A program made the position numbers and the translations under genes. The notes under the pieces are model-generated. The model was not told the origin of the DNA. It did not search any database and saw only the letters and a program-made list of their open reading frames with translations. Positions 51,345 through 61,185 of a DNA stretch of 64,000 nt are shown here, piece by piece. The stretch covers positions 24,366,001 through 24,430,000 of the forward strand of contig NC_135242.1 of the NCBI RefSeq assembly GCF_947623445.1. Reading direction: 5' to 3'. This DNA is from Clavelina lepadiformis (Eukaryota; Chordata; Ascidiacea; Aplousobranchia; Clavelinidae). How positions within the stretch are numbered: the first letter of the stretch is position 1; the number at the start of each line of letters is the position of its first letter.

Positions 51345-53252
51345 TTAATGAGCGTCACTTTTTGCTGAGTCACTATCTTCAGAGACCTTTTGATTATCAT
51401 TGTTTAAGTCAGATCGGCTAGCATGAACTATGACAGAATGATTACGATAAGCATATATTTTATGACGAATAACGGAAACCAACATAGGCAAGGTTAACTT
51501 GAAAAACCAGAAAGTGAAAACTATGCTCCAAATATAGCTCAAAATCAACAGAATAAAACAAAAGCCACTAAGTATCGGCGATGTTATGCTAGAAATCATC
51601 TGTAAAAACACATTAGTTAAGGTGTTATCAATATTTTTCTGTACATATAATATATCTGCTGTATTTTCTGGATTTGTTCTACTTCCAATAAAATGGTATA
51701 ATTGGTCATGCATCAAACGTGCGCGACTGACAGCTTGTAAAATACCTGATAAGTCGTCAAAGTCGTTACCACTGCTAGGAAACAAATGAACAAAGTTAGA
51801 AAAATCTATTTCAGAGTAGGGTGCTTGTACAGTAATTAGAGCAGGTAAAAGTTTCTGGACGTTCTCATGGCGCATAGAGAGTGTATAATTATCAAACACA
51901 TAATAAGCATCATTAATAAGAAAAGTCATGATTTTGCCAGGAGTATATTTCTCTACATACTTAACTCCCTTATAAACAACATCATTCGTGCCAACCTGGC
52001 CAATATATTTCGTCCCATTATTGTCACTAAATTCTACGAGAGGTCGAGAGGCAAAAAACTCCCCATGTTTCAAATTATGCAGTAGAGTAGCTGAGATATT
52101 TTGGCATGCTACCTCAATCAGTAAATCGCCTAATGCCACGCCAGTGGCAGGACGACCCAAAAGTTGTGTTAGGACTTCACTTGGAAACAATCGTCCCACT
52201 AAAAAATACATATTTGTCAGATACTCTTGTATTTGACATTCAAGAAAATGGATATCAGACGTCAAAAAGTGAAATGAATCGCTTGTTATGTCATTGACTT
52301 CATTCAAAAAATATGTTTCAGCGGTATGGAAAGAAAAGGAAGGAAAAGGTATATCATTTTCCGCTGCTATTTTGCCCAATTTTATGCCATCAAAACCATT
52401 GCAGCTGTAGGGTCTTAAAATCAAACCCCCTGGTGTACAAATGGTGTCTGACCCATAGCACTTCTGTACGGGATTTGGACAGCGACTTCGTTGATGAATG
52501 CTAATGCCTAGAGATTTTATCTCCAGACGAATGAGCTTGTGGTTCTTGTTATAATGCATTAAAAGTTCTTCGTGCTTTTGACCTACACGTTTGTAAGGAC
52601 ACTTGGCTTTTATCCTCGAAACCTGCCACACAAAGGTATTTGTCGACAGTGTGCAGCTACCTTGAGTAAGCTTGCAGTTCGTCATGGCTCCAATTGCACT
52701 TGATAACTGGTCTGTAGCATGATCATAAAGTGCAGTAGATTTAATCAGAATGGCGTTATAAGCTGTATGTGTATAACCGTGGGGCCAGACATACTTGACG
52801 GAATTAGAATTATGAGTACTCCATGTAAAATCATTAGAGCTTAGTAACGGACCATAGCCCGAGGCATGTTTAGTTCTGACCCAATCCGCACAGGCTTCTA
52901 CGCTTGGTGCAGGATTAATGAGTGATTTCTCATCACACGTTATGGCCCCAAAAAAGAAATAAGTAGTCTTAAGAGTCGTAGAAATAACTGAACATTTGAA
53001 TATGGGTATGATTTTCCTCTTTGGAACAGGATCATAGATCGACACTCCACATTTCTGAATTAGTGTTGCATTCTGTCTCACACACTTATGAGGTTTGGGA
53101 ATCAGATATTCTCCAGTATGAATATTATCATGACACAGCCTTAAATGCAGCCGTGTTCCGCTTATGCAGGAAAAAACAAAAATGCTTACAATACACAATG
53201 AGATGATTGAAGAACGCATTCTATCGAAAACGTGCAGGCTTTGTGATGACAC
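51345..53252 (-). CDS. env: Env-like glycoprotein of the gypsy element
   Basis: 635 residues in the env position, overlapping the end of pol by 32 bases. A hydrophobic N-terminal segment (about residues 12-32) would act as signal peptide. Many cysteines and several N-x-S/T sequons follow. A long hydrophobic segment at about 562-593 is a C-terminal membrane anchor, and a charged ~40-residue tail ends it. A basic PKRK lies near residue 78; no obvious furin site followed by a fusion peptide was seen. Layout is that of a type I envelope protein; the family (baculovirus-F-like or other) cannot be named from sequence alone. The frame is open. Confidence 0.8.
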   Translation of the reverse strand: MSSQSLHVFDRMRSSIISLCIVSIFVFSCISGTRLHLRLCHDNIHTGEYLIPKPHKCVRQNATLIQKCGVSIYDPVPKRKIIPIFKCSVISTTLKTTYFFFGAITCDEKSLINPAPSVEACADWVRTKHASGYGPLLSSNDFTWSTHNSNSVKYVWPHGYTHTAYNAILIKSTALYDHATDQLSSAIGAMTNCKLTQGSCTLSTNTFVWQVSRIKAKCPYKRVGQKHEELLMHYNKNHKLIRLEIKSLGISIHQRSRCPNPVQKCYGSDTICTPGGLILRPYSCNGFDGIKLGKIAAENDIPFPSFSFHTAETYFLNEVNDITSDSFHFLTSDIHFLECQIQEYLTNMYFLVGRLFPSEVLTQLLGRPATGVALGDLLIEVACQNISATLLHNLKHGEFFASRPLVEFSDNNGTKYIGQVGTNDVVYKGVKYVEKYTPGKIMTFLINDAYYVFDNYTLSMRHENVQKLLPALITVQAPYSEIDFSNFVHLFPSSGNDFDDLSGILQAVSRARLMHDQLYHFIGSRTNPENTADILYVQKNIDNTLTNVFLQMISSITSPILSGFCFILLILSYIWSIVFTFWFFKLTLPMLVSVIRHKIYAYRNHSVIVHASRSDLNNDNQKVSEDSDSAKSDAH

Positions 53253-56200
53253 GTCCAGTTCTCGTGGTGTACTGAGGAACAGGTTCTTCGTCAGCGTTTA
53301 TGTTTTGTGACACAGGATGTGAGTCAATTTCCTCTTCTGCAATAGAAAATGGTAAGTCAGATTGCAAAATTAAGTTTTCATCATCGTGGCATGAATTATT
53401 TTGACTGCTTGTGTTTGTCAAAAAACTTTCAGCAGGATTTGGTACAGGTATATGTCCAGCTTTCAAGCGATTTATGCTGATATTATCGATTCTACTATTC
53501 AAATCAATTGTGAAAAATTTTTCTTGACGGTCAATTACACTATATGGTCCGCTATAGGGTCGCTGCATTCCTGTGCGAACACCGTCATGCCTAATAAAGA
53601 CATGTGAACAAGTTTTGAGTTCTGGATCAACAAATGTTTTGATTGGGTACGGTTCATGTGGTGGAACATATCTTAAAGTGGCCATGAATTGAGTCAGCTG
53701 TTCTACATATTTGGACTGTGGGATTATGTCCAAGCTCGGTGTTTCAAAAAATTCCCCGGGCAACCTTATTGAAGTACCAAAAACTAATTGACTTGGGGCG
53801 CATTCAATATCCTCCTTTACGCTTGCACGAATGCCTAGCATGACCCAACCTAAATGAGAATACCAATCGTGGTTACAGGAGTAAGCTTTCAAGGCTGTCT
53901 TCAGTGTCCTGTGAGCTCGTTCTAGCATTCCATCGCTTTGCGGATGATGCGATGTTGTGTGTATCAACTTAGTGCCCATGAACTTTGCCATTTCGTGCCA
54001 TAGCTGAGAGGTAAACTGTCGACCTCTGTCAGAAGTTATGATCTTTGGGACGCCAAAGTTTGCTACCCAATTCAATATAAAGGCGTCGGCACATGTCTTT
54101 GCAGTAATGTCTTTTAGTGGAATTGCAACTGGATATCTTGTGTATCTATCAATTACTGTCAACAGATAAGAATAACCATTAGATACAGTAAGTGGTCCAA
54201 CAATGTCAACGTGGACATGTGAAAATCTCTCGTCTGGTTTCTTAAATGTTTTCAATGGTGCAACAATATGTCTACGCACCTTTGTTTGTTGACAAGGAAT
54301 GCAAGTTTTGCACATGTCCCTAATTTCAACCATCATTTTAGGCCAAACAAAACGTTCTGCTATGAGTTTTTGAGTTACCTTTATTCCTGCGTGACTTAAC
54401 GAATGAATCGTGTCAAAGATTTGTTTTCGGAAGGAAGCTGGCACAACTGGTCGTGCTTGCTTGGTTGACATATCGCATAAAATGCTAACGCCATGATCCG
54501 GTAACGTCACCCGTTTCAATTGCAGCGAGCTTTCTCCATGGAGTATTGCATCCAACGTGCGATCTGTATGTTGATGACTGGCCATCTGCAAATAATCTAT
54601 GGAAGGCAAGTCATAATTTATGCCAGCCACTGTTATTCGTGAAAGGGCATCAGAAACTACATTGGATTCACCTGAAATGTGTTCAATTACTGGACAAAAC
54701 TGTGCAATATACGACAAATATCTGAACTGCTGTGCTGTGGCATTGTCTAATTTAGAATGAATGCCCGTGACCAATGCTTTATGGTCAGTGAACAGACGAA
54801 ATTGTCGACCATCCAAAAAATATCGAAAATATTTGATGCTAAGGTATAAACCAAGTAATTCGCGATCATATACACTATATTTACGTTGTGCTTTGTTAAA
54901 AGATTTTGAGAAAAATGCAAGTGGCTGCGGACAGCCATCTATTACTTGTTCTAACACTCCAGCACAGCTTACGTCTGAAGCATCAACAGAAAGTCTGACT
55001 TCCGCGTCGTGCACCGGAAATGCCAATTTTGTGGCTTCGCATAGCGCCTGCTTTGTTTCCTGAAATGCTTGCCTGGCAATCGGAGTCCATATGACGCGTC
55101 TTCTGCCTGAACCAGTGCCTAAAAGCTTGTTAAGCGGATCTTGGATTCCTGCAGCATTGGGCAAGAACCGTCTATAAAAATTCACCATACCTAAAAAGCG
55201 ACGAAGCTCCTTGATTGTCACAGGTAGTGGGTATTTTTCAACAGCATCAACTTTGGATTTGATTGGACTGGCCCCATCTTTATTTACAGTAAAGCCAAGA
55301 AATTTCACTTCTGTAGCATTAAACACACATTTTTTTTTGTTAACAATGATGTTGTGTTCCTGAAAGCGTTGCAAAACAGTTTCAAGATGCTTCTTGTGTT
55401 CTTCAGGTGTGGAACTAAATACAATGACATCATCAATATAATTAAAAGTGTAATCTGACAGTCCTCGTAAAACATTATCTATGCAACGTTGAAAAGTTTG
55501 TGAACTGTTGCACAATCCCATGGGAAGTCTGACATATTGGTAAGTGCCACTTGAGGTGGTAAAAGCTGTTTTTGGAATGTCTTGATCTGCAATTCTAATT
55601 TGGTGAAAACCTTTGAGCAAATCCAAAACTGAATAAATTTTAGAACCAGCCATGGCATTTGGGAAATTACTGATCAGTGGCAAGTTGTAAGTGTCAAATT
55701 GCGTTTGTTGGTTCAAAATTTTATAGTTGTTAACAATCCGATATTGACCAGCATCTTTTTTCTGTACTAACATTACCGGCGAACTGTAGGGAGAATTACT
55801 TCGTTCAATCACACCAAGTTCAAGTAATTTGTTGAGCTCTTGTTTGAGTATCTTTTCTTTCTCAGGAGACATCCGATAAGGTCTGCAACGTATGGGTTCA
55901 CCTGTGGTTATAATGTGATGAACAGCATTGTTTATTGGCCGCTCGGAATAAGCTGAAACATCAAAAACATTGGGATAAGTTTTAGTCAAATCTGCAAGCA
56001 ATCCATCTGACGTCATGTCAGCTTCTGCAGCCTGCGAAATAGAAGAAGGCTTAGTTTCCTGACAGCAGCTTGCAGAAAAAGGCCGTTTGGGTGTGGTAAA
56101 ATCTGTGACGTCATTTTTGGCACGTGGCAGTGTCAAACGCTTAGCAGTGAGATCAATATTCAGACCAAAATGTATCAAGAAGTCAGAACCAATGATAGAA

Positions 56201-56535
56201 TAAGCTATATCACTACTCATTTCAAAATGCCACAAAAATGTCCTATTGAGGTTTAATGAAACCTTCAAAGGCTCATTGCCCTTGATTACAATACGTGAGC
56301 CATTGATAGCATTATAAAATTTCTGCTTAAAACCATGCAAAAAGTAATCACTACGTACTTTTATCATACTGACTGGGGACCCTGTGTCTACCAAGAATTT
56401 AATCCCAGTCAATTTATCAGTAATAAAAAATAGGTGTGATGATAGAAGTCCACCAACAGTTCGCAACCTAGAACGAACTGTTGGTTCTAGGCGTTTTTTG
56501 GACGTGGCCCTGTCCACGCACAAGGTGGAACACAT
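53221..56535 (-). CDS. pol: Pol polyprotein (protease, RT, RNase H, integrase) of the gypsy element
   Basis: 1104 residues. An aspartic protease active site is at about 50 (FLVDTGSP). Reverse transcriptase covers about 230-420, with catalytic YIDD at 366-369. RNase H begins near 510 (Asp518 in LSVDAS; FTDHKALV further on). Integrase has the zinc finger H711/H715/C742/C745 and catalytic Asp777, Asp836 and Glu872, an exact D-35-E spacing. Domain order RT-RH-IN is that of Ty3/gypsy. There is no conserved start near the beginning; the frame overlaps gag by 49 bases in the -1 frame, so it is probably made as a Gag-Pol fusion by frameshifting. The MCSTL start is unlikely to be used. All catalytic residues are present. 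Confidence 0.96.
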   Translation of the reverse strand: MCSTLCVDRATSKKRLEPTVRSRLRTVGGLLSSHLFFITDKLTGIKFLVDTGSPVSMIKVRSDYFLHGFKQKFYNAINGSRIVIKGNEPLKVSLNLNRTFLWHFEMSSDIAYSIIGSDFLIHFGLNIDLTAKRLTLPRAKNDVTDFTTPKRPFSASCCQETKPSSISQAAEADMTSDGLLADLTKTYPNVFDVSAYSERPINNAVHHIITTGEPIRCRPYRMSPEKEKILKQELNKLLELGVIERSNSPYSSPVMLVQKKDAGQYRIVNNYKILNQQTQFDTYNLPLISNFPNAMAGSKIYSVLDLLKGFHQIRIADQDIPKTAFTTSSGTYQYVRLPMGLCNSSQTFQRCIDNVLRGLSDYTFNYIDDVIVFSSTPEEHKKHLETVLQRFQEHNIIVNKKKCVFNATEVKFLGFTVNKDGASPIKSKVDAVEKYPLPVTIKELRRFLGMVNFYRRFLPNAAGIQDPLNKLLGTGSGRRRVIWTPIARQAFQETKQALCEATKLAFPVHDAEVRLSVDASDVSCAGVLEQVIDGCPQPLAFFSKSFNKAQRKYSVYDRELLGLYLSIKYFRYFLDGRQFRLFTDHKALVTGIHSKLDNATAQQFRYLSYIAQFCPVIEHISGESNVVSDALSRITVAGINYDLPSIDYLQMASHQHTDRTLDAILHGESSLQLKRVTLPDHGVSILCDMSTKQARPVVPASFRKQIFDTIHSLSHAGIKVTQKLIAERFVWPKMMVEIRDMCKTCIPCQQTKVRRHIVAPLKTFKKPDERFSHVHVDIVGPLTVSNGYSYLLTVIDRYTRYPVAIPLKDITAKTCADAFILNWVANFGVPKIITSDRGRQFTSQLWHEMAKFMGTKLIHTTSHHPQSDGMLERAHRTLKTALKAYSCNHDWYSHLGWVMLGIRASVKEDIECAPSQLVFGTSIRLPGEFFETPSLDIIPQSKYVEQLTQFMATLRYVPPHEPYPIKTFVDPELKTCSHVFIRHDGVRTGMQRPYSGPYSVIDRQEKFFTIDLNSRIDNISINRLKAGHIPVPNPAESFLTNTSSQNNSCHDDENLILQSDLPFSIAEEEIDSHPVSQNINADEEPVPQYTTRTGRVITKPARFR

Positions 56536-57833
56536 TTATAGGCGTCACGACCAAATTTCTGATGAAAATAGCAAAATCTTGGGCGACTGTCAAAATGATT
56601 TTCCCTTCTGGAATAATTGCCCTGTGTACGATTTGGTATGGCTCTTTCAAAGCGACGGGGTCTGCGGTCGTCAAGGCCATGGTTGAACGCGGGTCGACGT
56701 TGTTCTGGTATCCTTGGTCTAAAATCAGACCGACTAAAACGGTTTGTGGGACCTGAAAACTGCCGATTGAAAGTCTCACGGCTTTCTGGACGTGAAAAAT
56801 TTGCAGATTGATATCTAGACCTCGGGTTTCTATCGCCATATGCAGTGTCATCTGAAGCTAGCTTATTAAATTTATCAGTCAGGGAGCAAATTTGACTTTC
56901 CAAAAGTCTATTGACGACAGCCTGTCGATCGTTATGAGCAAAGCTGGAGTGATCATTGAATTCTGGTCTACGCGACTGGGACATGATTTCGTCCGCCCGT
57001 AAAGCCAAATTGTCCAAGTCATCCTCTAAATACCCAACCAAGATTTTACGTATATCAGAAGGCATTTTGTCAAGAAACAAATTACGTAAAAGTGATTCAA
57101 TTTGGGGAATAGATCTGTTCTGAGTGCCCATAAATTTCCTCATATCCCGAAGCATTTCAGACGGTTTCTGGTCACCTAGGCTCGTATGATGCAGTAAACG
57201 ATTCAAGCGATCGTGTTCGCTAACCTCATGTTCGCTTAACAATGCATTTTTAAGAAATGAGTAAGGTCTATGCTCAGGACGATTAAAAATGACATATTCA
57301 ACGCTTTCTAAGTGACGTGGTCCCAAATTAGCTATGCATAAATCAAACCGTTCAATTTCTGATGTTATATGATGTTGTCTAAAAATACTCTCCGCAATGC
57401 CAAACCACAGTTTCGCATTGTGCGCTGAGAACGGCGGTAAGGTAGGGGCAGAGAAGATTCTATCAGAAGTACGTTTAGAAGTACGTTTAGAAGAACTAGG
57501 GATTTCAATCGAAAAAGGATTGTTATCGCTAGCAGTGGTTTTATCATTTGCAAACCGCACAGAGCCTCCACTAGTGTCAGCCATTGATCGCTGACGTGAA
57601 AAATTATCCATTTCAATTTCAGTATCAAAATCCAAATTACCAGCATTTATGTTAGAGCTATCAGCCATATTAAGATCACTATGTTCAGGATATCCTGAAT
57701 CAAACAAATCACGCCTAATTGTGCTTAAATTCGAAGGCGGTAAGTTACGTCTTCGACCAAGAAATTTACGATAGGGACCAGAAAGAGAATTAAGAAGATT
57801 ATACTTAGAATTCATAAAGGAAAGAAAATACAC
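56487..57833 (-). CDS. gag: Gag of the gypsy element
   Basis: 448 residues. The middle (about 120-290) has the helical retrotransposon capsid pattern (LPPFSAHNAKLWFGIAESIF; later LRDMRKFMGT, FLDKMPSDIRKIL). The C-terminal part is rich in Arg/Asn/Ser for nucleic-acid binding. It ends in a variant zinc knuckle, C-x2-H-x9-C-x3-C (CYFHQKFGRDAYKC then VPPC), instead of the retroviral CCHC. The stop TAG is at 56487-56489, two codons after the frameshift site. ATG at 57833 is the first in frame after the leader. Confidence 0.93.
   Translation of the reverse strand: MYFLSFMNSKYNLLNSLSGPYRKFLGRRRNLPPSNLSTIRRDLFDSGYPEHSDLNMADSSNINAGNLDFDTEIEMDNFSRQRSMADTSGGSVRFANDKTTASDNNPFSIEIPSSSKRTSKRTSDRIFSAPTLPPFSAHNAKLWFGIAESIFRQHHITSEIERFDLCIANLGPRHLESVEYVIFNRPEHRPYSFLKNALLSEHEVSEHDRLNRLLHHTSLGDQKPSEMLRDMRKFMGTQNRSIPQIESLLRNLFLDKMPSDIRKILVGYLEDDLDNLALRADEIMSQSRRPEFNDHSSFAHNDRQAVVNRLLESQICSLTDKFNKLASDDTAYGDRNPRSRYQSANFSRPESRETFNRQFSGPTNRFSRSDFRPRIPEQRRPAFNHGLDDRRPRRFERAIPNRTQGNYSRRENHFDSRPRFCYFHQKFGRDAYKCVPPCAWTGPRPKNA
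56493..56499 (-). promoter_or_regulatory. -1 ribosomal frameshift site (A AAA AAC) between gag and pol
   Basis: On the minus strand the gag codons are CCA AAA AAC GCC TAG. A AAA AAC is in the gag zero frame, as the X XXY YYZ slippery rule requires, and a one-base slip back enters the pol frame at AAACGCCTAGAA. The frame offset between gag and pol is exactly -1. A downstream stem or pseudoknot was not worked out. Confidence 0.85.
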
Positions 57834-58010
57834 AACACATTAAAAATAAAAAATCCATGTACCGATTGTCTGAAAGAGGATGTCTTTAAGTCCGTTGAAG
57901 TCCCGCGACGTTGAGAATGTTCCAGTTGTCTTCTAAGTTGTAGACGTCCTTCGATGATGAGAAGGCGTTCCAATATTCCGAGATTCCGGGATTGAAAAGC
58001 GAAGTTTCCA

Positions 58011-58028
58011 CCGATTCGCGGGGCGCCA
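58011..58028 (-). promoter_or_regulatory. Primer-binding site
   Basis: Three bases inside the 5' LTR, the minus strand reads TGGCGCCCCGCGAATCGG. TGG plus a GC-rich continuation complements the CCA-bearing 3' end of a tRNA; the exact tRNA cannot be named here. Confidence 0.8.
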
Positions 58029-58031
58029 CGT

Positions 58032-58642
58032 TGTAATGGAATGATTGGTTATTGTTGTTGAACTTGACTTTACCAGTCACTCCAATACAATCTTTGATTG
58101 TCTGAATGTTTATTGTCCTCGATATAATGAGTCTCAAGGCCGTTGTTTGCTTAATCAATCCTAGACTCGTTTGTTCAGCTAAAAGCTGATTGTCCTGTAA
58201 AGCCAACAGGCAGAGTTGTCCGACCTGACACTGAGCTTGTCTTAAATTGTACTGTTCAATAGTTTGCACAAATTGTTGATTGTATAAACTGGTTATATTG
58301 ATTCTTCGTTGTACGATTACAAATTGACAGAACATTGGCACATCAACAGCACTTCATTCAACAGTCAATGTAATAGCATTTTGGCTTAGCTATATTCAAC
58401 TGCATTAAATTGTTGATTGCTGATTATACCCAGACTTGTTACTTCGAACTGCATACGCTAACAAAACTTATTTTCGACAAACTGAACGCATACGAAAAAG
58501 GCGAAAATATTACGTCACAACAATGGTACAGGAAGTGATTGCGAGTCGTGTTACACTTTGCTAGAACGACGCACATATACTAGAATTGTAAGTTTCCCAT
58601 AATCTGTATATTAGTTTTGGTTATAATCACAATATTATCACA
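58032..58642 (-). repeat. 5' LTR of the gypsy element
   Basis: 611 bp, matching the 3' LTR at 50444-51054. It is followed by the target duplication ATCT at 58643-58646. The tail of the split host gene begins immediately beyond. Confidence 0.97.
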
Positions 58643-59104
58643 ATCTTCAGACCCTGCTAAATCTTCTGGAGCTTTCTTGCTCGGTGGTTTGGGCAGTGGC
58701 AACTCACTGCTATGCGGAACAGGTGCAATAGAAGACGGTATAGAAGGATATACAATGTCACGTCGGTTTTTAGTTCTTCTAAACCTTGAAATGTCAACCA
58801 TACAGAAATAGCAGTCATCTGTATGATTTTGGGGTTCTCTCCAGATTCTCGGGATAGCAAATGGCATCGAATGCCGGTCTCCTCTAAGCCAGCCATCCAA
58901 ATTTGATCGGCATGTTCCGCAGATCACACGAGGTGCCCAGTGTTTATCTTGGTCACCAATTTTCATGCCAAAATAAAGTTCATAAGCGTAAGAAAATTTT
59001 GCTTTTACATTTATTTTGTATTTCACTTGCTTTAAACTAATGTATAGACCACATACATAGCAAAAACAATCAGCAGACAGCTTACATTTACGTGATGATG
59101 ACAT

Positions 59105-61185
59105 ACCTCAATTTATCCAGAATCACGCTAACTGTAATTAACCTGATAAGATACCAGTAACAATAAAATAGCCAATGTGGCAACCTTGGTATACTGGCTC
59201 ACTGAGACTATGCCAAGAATGATCATTGTTACGATAGAGGCTACAATTATGAAGTTAAAATGTTGGGCCATTGTGACGTCACAGTGAACCAATGTTATAA
59301 CGAATTTACAATCACAGTTAGAAAATACAGGGTGCTGAAAGTTTAAAAAGCTTAAAATAATATTTTTATACAACACTTGAGACAAAAAATTGCCAGAAAT
59401 ATGTTTTACTCAGCAATATGTTTCAGAAAATATTAAAAAATCGTCACAACTAAATTTTTGTTACATGGTGTTATGTTTGTTAAAAGATTACGATCTACCG
59501 GAGTGTTTATTTAGTCCAGTGGTTTCCAATACAATGGGCGGAGAATCTTTCATGCAAGCGGCAGAACGGGATGACCTTTTAACTTTGACTTCTCTTTTGG
59601 CTTCAAACAGAGCTAAGCTCAAACACAATTAACTCCGAACAAAAACACACATTTGCGTCATAATTGTTCTAAAGCACATCAAATGCAACGTCTTTTAAAC
59701 GTTTTATGTCCACGATGTACAAACGATTGAAGGTAAACGAAACAATTAGTTAGGCGGTAAAGCCGAGCTCGCCGCTAGAATTTTACAGTGATTTAAATCT
59801 TTCTCTAACATATCTTGTTCACTATAACTGTGACCCGTGGCAATATATTTTCTGGGAGTAAACCACAGTAGCGCTAACACCGCAACCCTACTTTGACGAA
59901 ACCAAATCTATTTTTCGATCCGGTCAATAACTTAGAATAAACTTTCTAAAACAGTGTTTCTTAAACTTTTTCAAGAGCGACCACTCGGCTTCTAAAAGTC
60001 CTTGGAACGAACTCCAAGCTTTTTAAAACAGTGTCGGCGTCATCAAAGTGGCGTTGCTGGTGTTGGCGCCATCAAAGTGGCGTTATAGTCGGCACCTTTT
60101 GGCAGGGCTGCAAAGTGGATTCGAGAAACAGTGGCTTCTTCTACTTTGTCACTTTAACATCGAACTTTTGAATCCTTTCGATTTACTCACTTCGACTTTT
60201 TGATGAGTCACTTCGGTTACTTTTGATGCATTTAGACGAGCGGCCTTTTCTGCACTTGCTTCACACTTCGCTTCGTCTGCTTCAGCAGAGTCATGAGTCA
60301 TGCAGCAGAGGAGCGGTTTGTGTTCTCGAGCGATGGTCACTGGAGTCCTGGCCACTGGTCAACTAGGACAAGCAGCATTAAGCGTTTGTATATTTTCTTT
60401 TCTTTGGAGTGAATCATAAATAATTACACATATCAAAGAAATGAATATTTAGCGACAGAATGTTACGTTATGGGCTTTAAATTCAGGAAATATTGAAAAC
60501 AATATTTTGATACTTTTTTCTTATGCGTTTTGTTCATTGGGAACAGAAGTTTCATTGCGCTTTATACAATAGAGCTTCCAACTATGCGAATTTGTTATAA
60601 TATCAAGCACTTCCTTGTTGCTTGTGTTGTGTCAATTATTACATCACAAACAATCCTTCGAGCTGAATATACTTTTCAAATATCGTCACAATGAACGCTG
60701 CTAGGTTGGGTTTTGTTTCTGTTGTTTTTTTCTGAGGCAAGCAAATAGTTAAAAGTACGCACAAGTCTATTGAAAAGACTGCATTCCCACTTCTTTTCGA
60801 GAATAAGTCAAATTAAGAAATTATTTAGAGTAAGAAGTAAGATCGAATTTAGTTTTAGTGTTGAGTTGCACATTCGTTTGCAACAAACTTTGAAATTAGA
60901 ATTGCATCGTTTTGAGAAAAACTAAGTTAAAGGTTTATTTGAGGTCAAATAAGGTGAGCTACTGTAAATCATACATAGGCTAATAAACGAAGGATGCAAT
61001 CATATAAAGATAAATATTAAGTTAGCAGTTCCAGTGTAGCATTATGACGTATTTATCCGAGAAAAATATTTTCAGAAGTTAAGAATCAATAAAATTTCAG
61101 TTAATAATTCAAGAAAATTTAATTGTATTTTCTTGTTTTTGAAACTTTGTAGTAAGTGCTCACCGGTAATTTGCTTTCACACAAC
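59105..61185. other. Interval between the split gene and TLR D
   Basis: A 32-codon frame at 59534-59632 (MGGESFMQAAERDDLLTLTS) looks protein-like but has no detectable continuation, so it is not called as a gene. At 59952 the sequence CAGTGTTTCTTAAACTTTTT resembles one end of a hAT element, but no partner end was found. GGCGTTG/GGCGCC-rich short repeats lie near 60030-60100. From 60590 onward the sequence is the TLR D upstream region. Confidence 0.5.
60590..60712 (+). promoter_or_regulatory. Conserved upstream block of TLR D
   Basis: Counterpart of 24800-24930: CACTTCCTTGTT, TCACAAACAATC, AGCTGAATA, TTTTCAA and CGTCACAATGAACGC in the same order, about 0.5 kb before the ATG. Sequence nearer the ATG is also shared with TLR B (GAAACTTTGTAG...GTGCTCACCGGTAA). 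Confidence 0.55.

Larger units (their letters stand above)
50444..58642 (-). mobile_element. Complete Ty3/gypsy retrotransposon with gag, pol and env
   Basis: This 8199-bp element on the minus strand is bounded by 611-bp LTRs and flanked by the 4-bp duplication ATCT (50440-50443 and 58643-58646). Order: 5' LTR (58642-58032), primer-binding site, gag, pol, env, polypurine tract, 3' LTR (51054-50444). All three reading frames are open, and the LTRs look identical by eye over the parts compared, so insertion must be recent. With an env-like frame it resembles errantivirus-type gypsy elements. It interrupts the transposase-like gene described above. Confidence 0.96.
49216..59104 (-). pseudogene. 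Two-domain transposase-like gene split by a gypsy retrotransposon
   Basis: The 5' part (59104-58643) encodes MSSSRKCKLSADCFCYVCG, HWAPRVICGTCR, IPRIWREPQNH and DCYFC, then a Pro-rich linker. The 3' part (50443-49216) encodes about 400 residues beginning near EPHFPSQQELNDLVRDMG. It has the domain also found at 36208-37167: LFIDSSSRSLKC, CGDFKMIGFLKG, CFLCLWDSRA, PPLHIKLGLVKQFVKA, SEEHGERFHQDI. Between them lies the complete LTR element. Removing the element and one 4-bp target copy leaves the two parts in the same frame, so the gene was intact until the insertion. Candidate acidic residues match those of the other copy (FIDSS, GDFKM, SEEHGERFH). No CACTGGYCAACA ends were found around it, so it may be a domesticated or immobile copy. 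Readable N-terminal products end a few codons into the LTR. Confidence 0.85.

Noticed and set aside
54761-55063. 100-codon plus-strand frame inside pol
   Set aside because: Shadow of the RNase H region on the minus strand.
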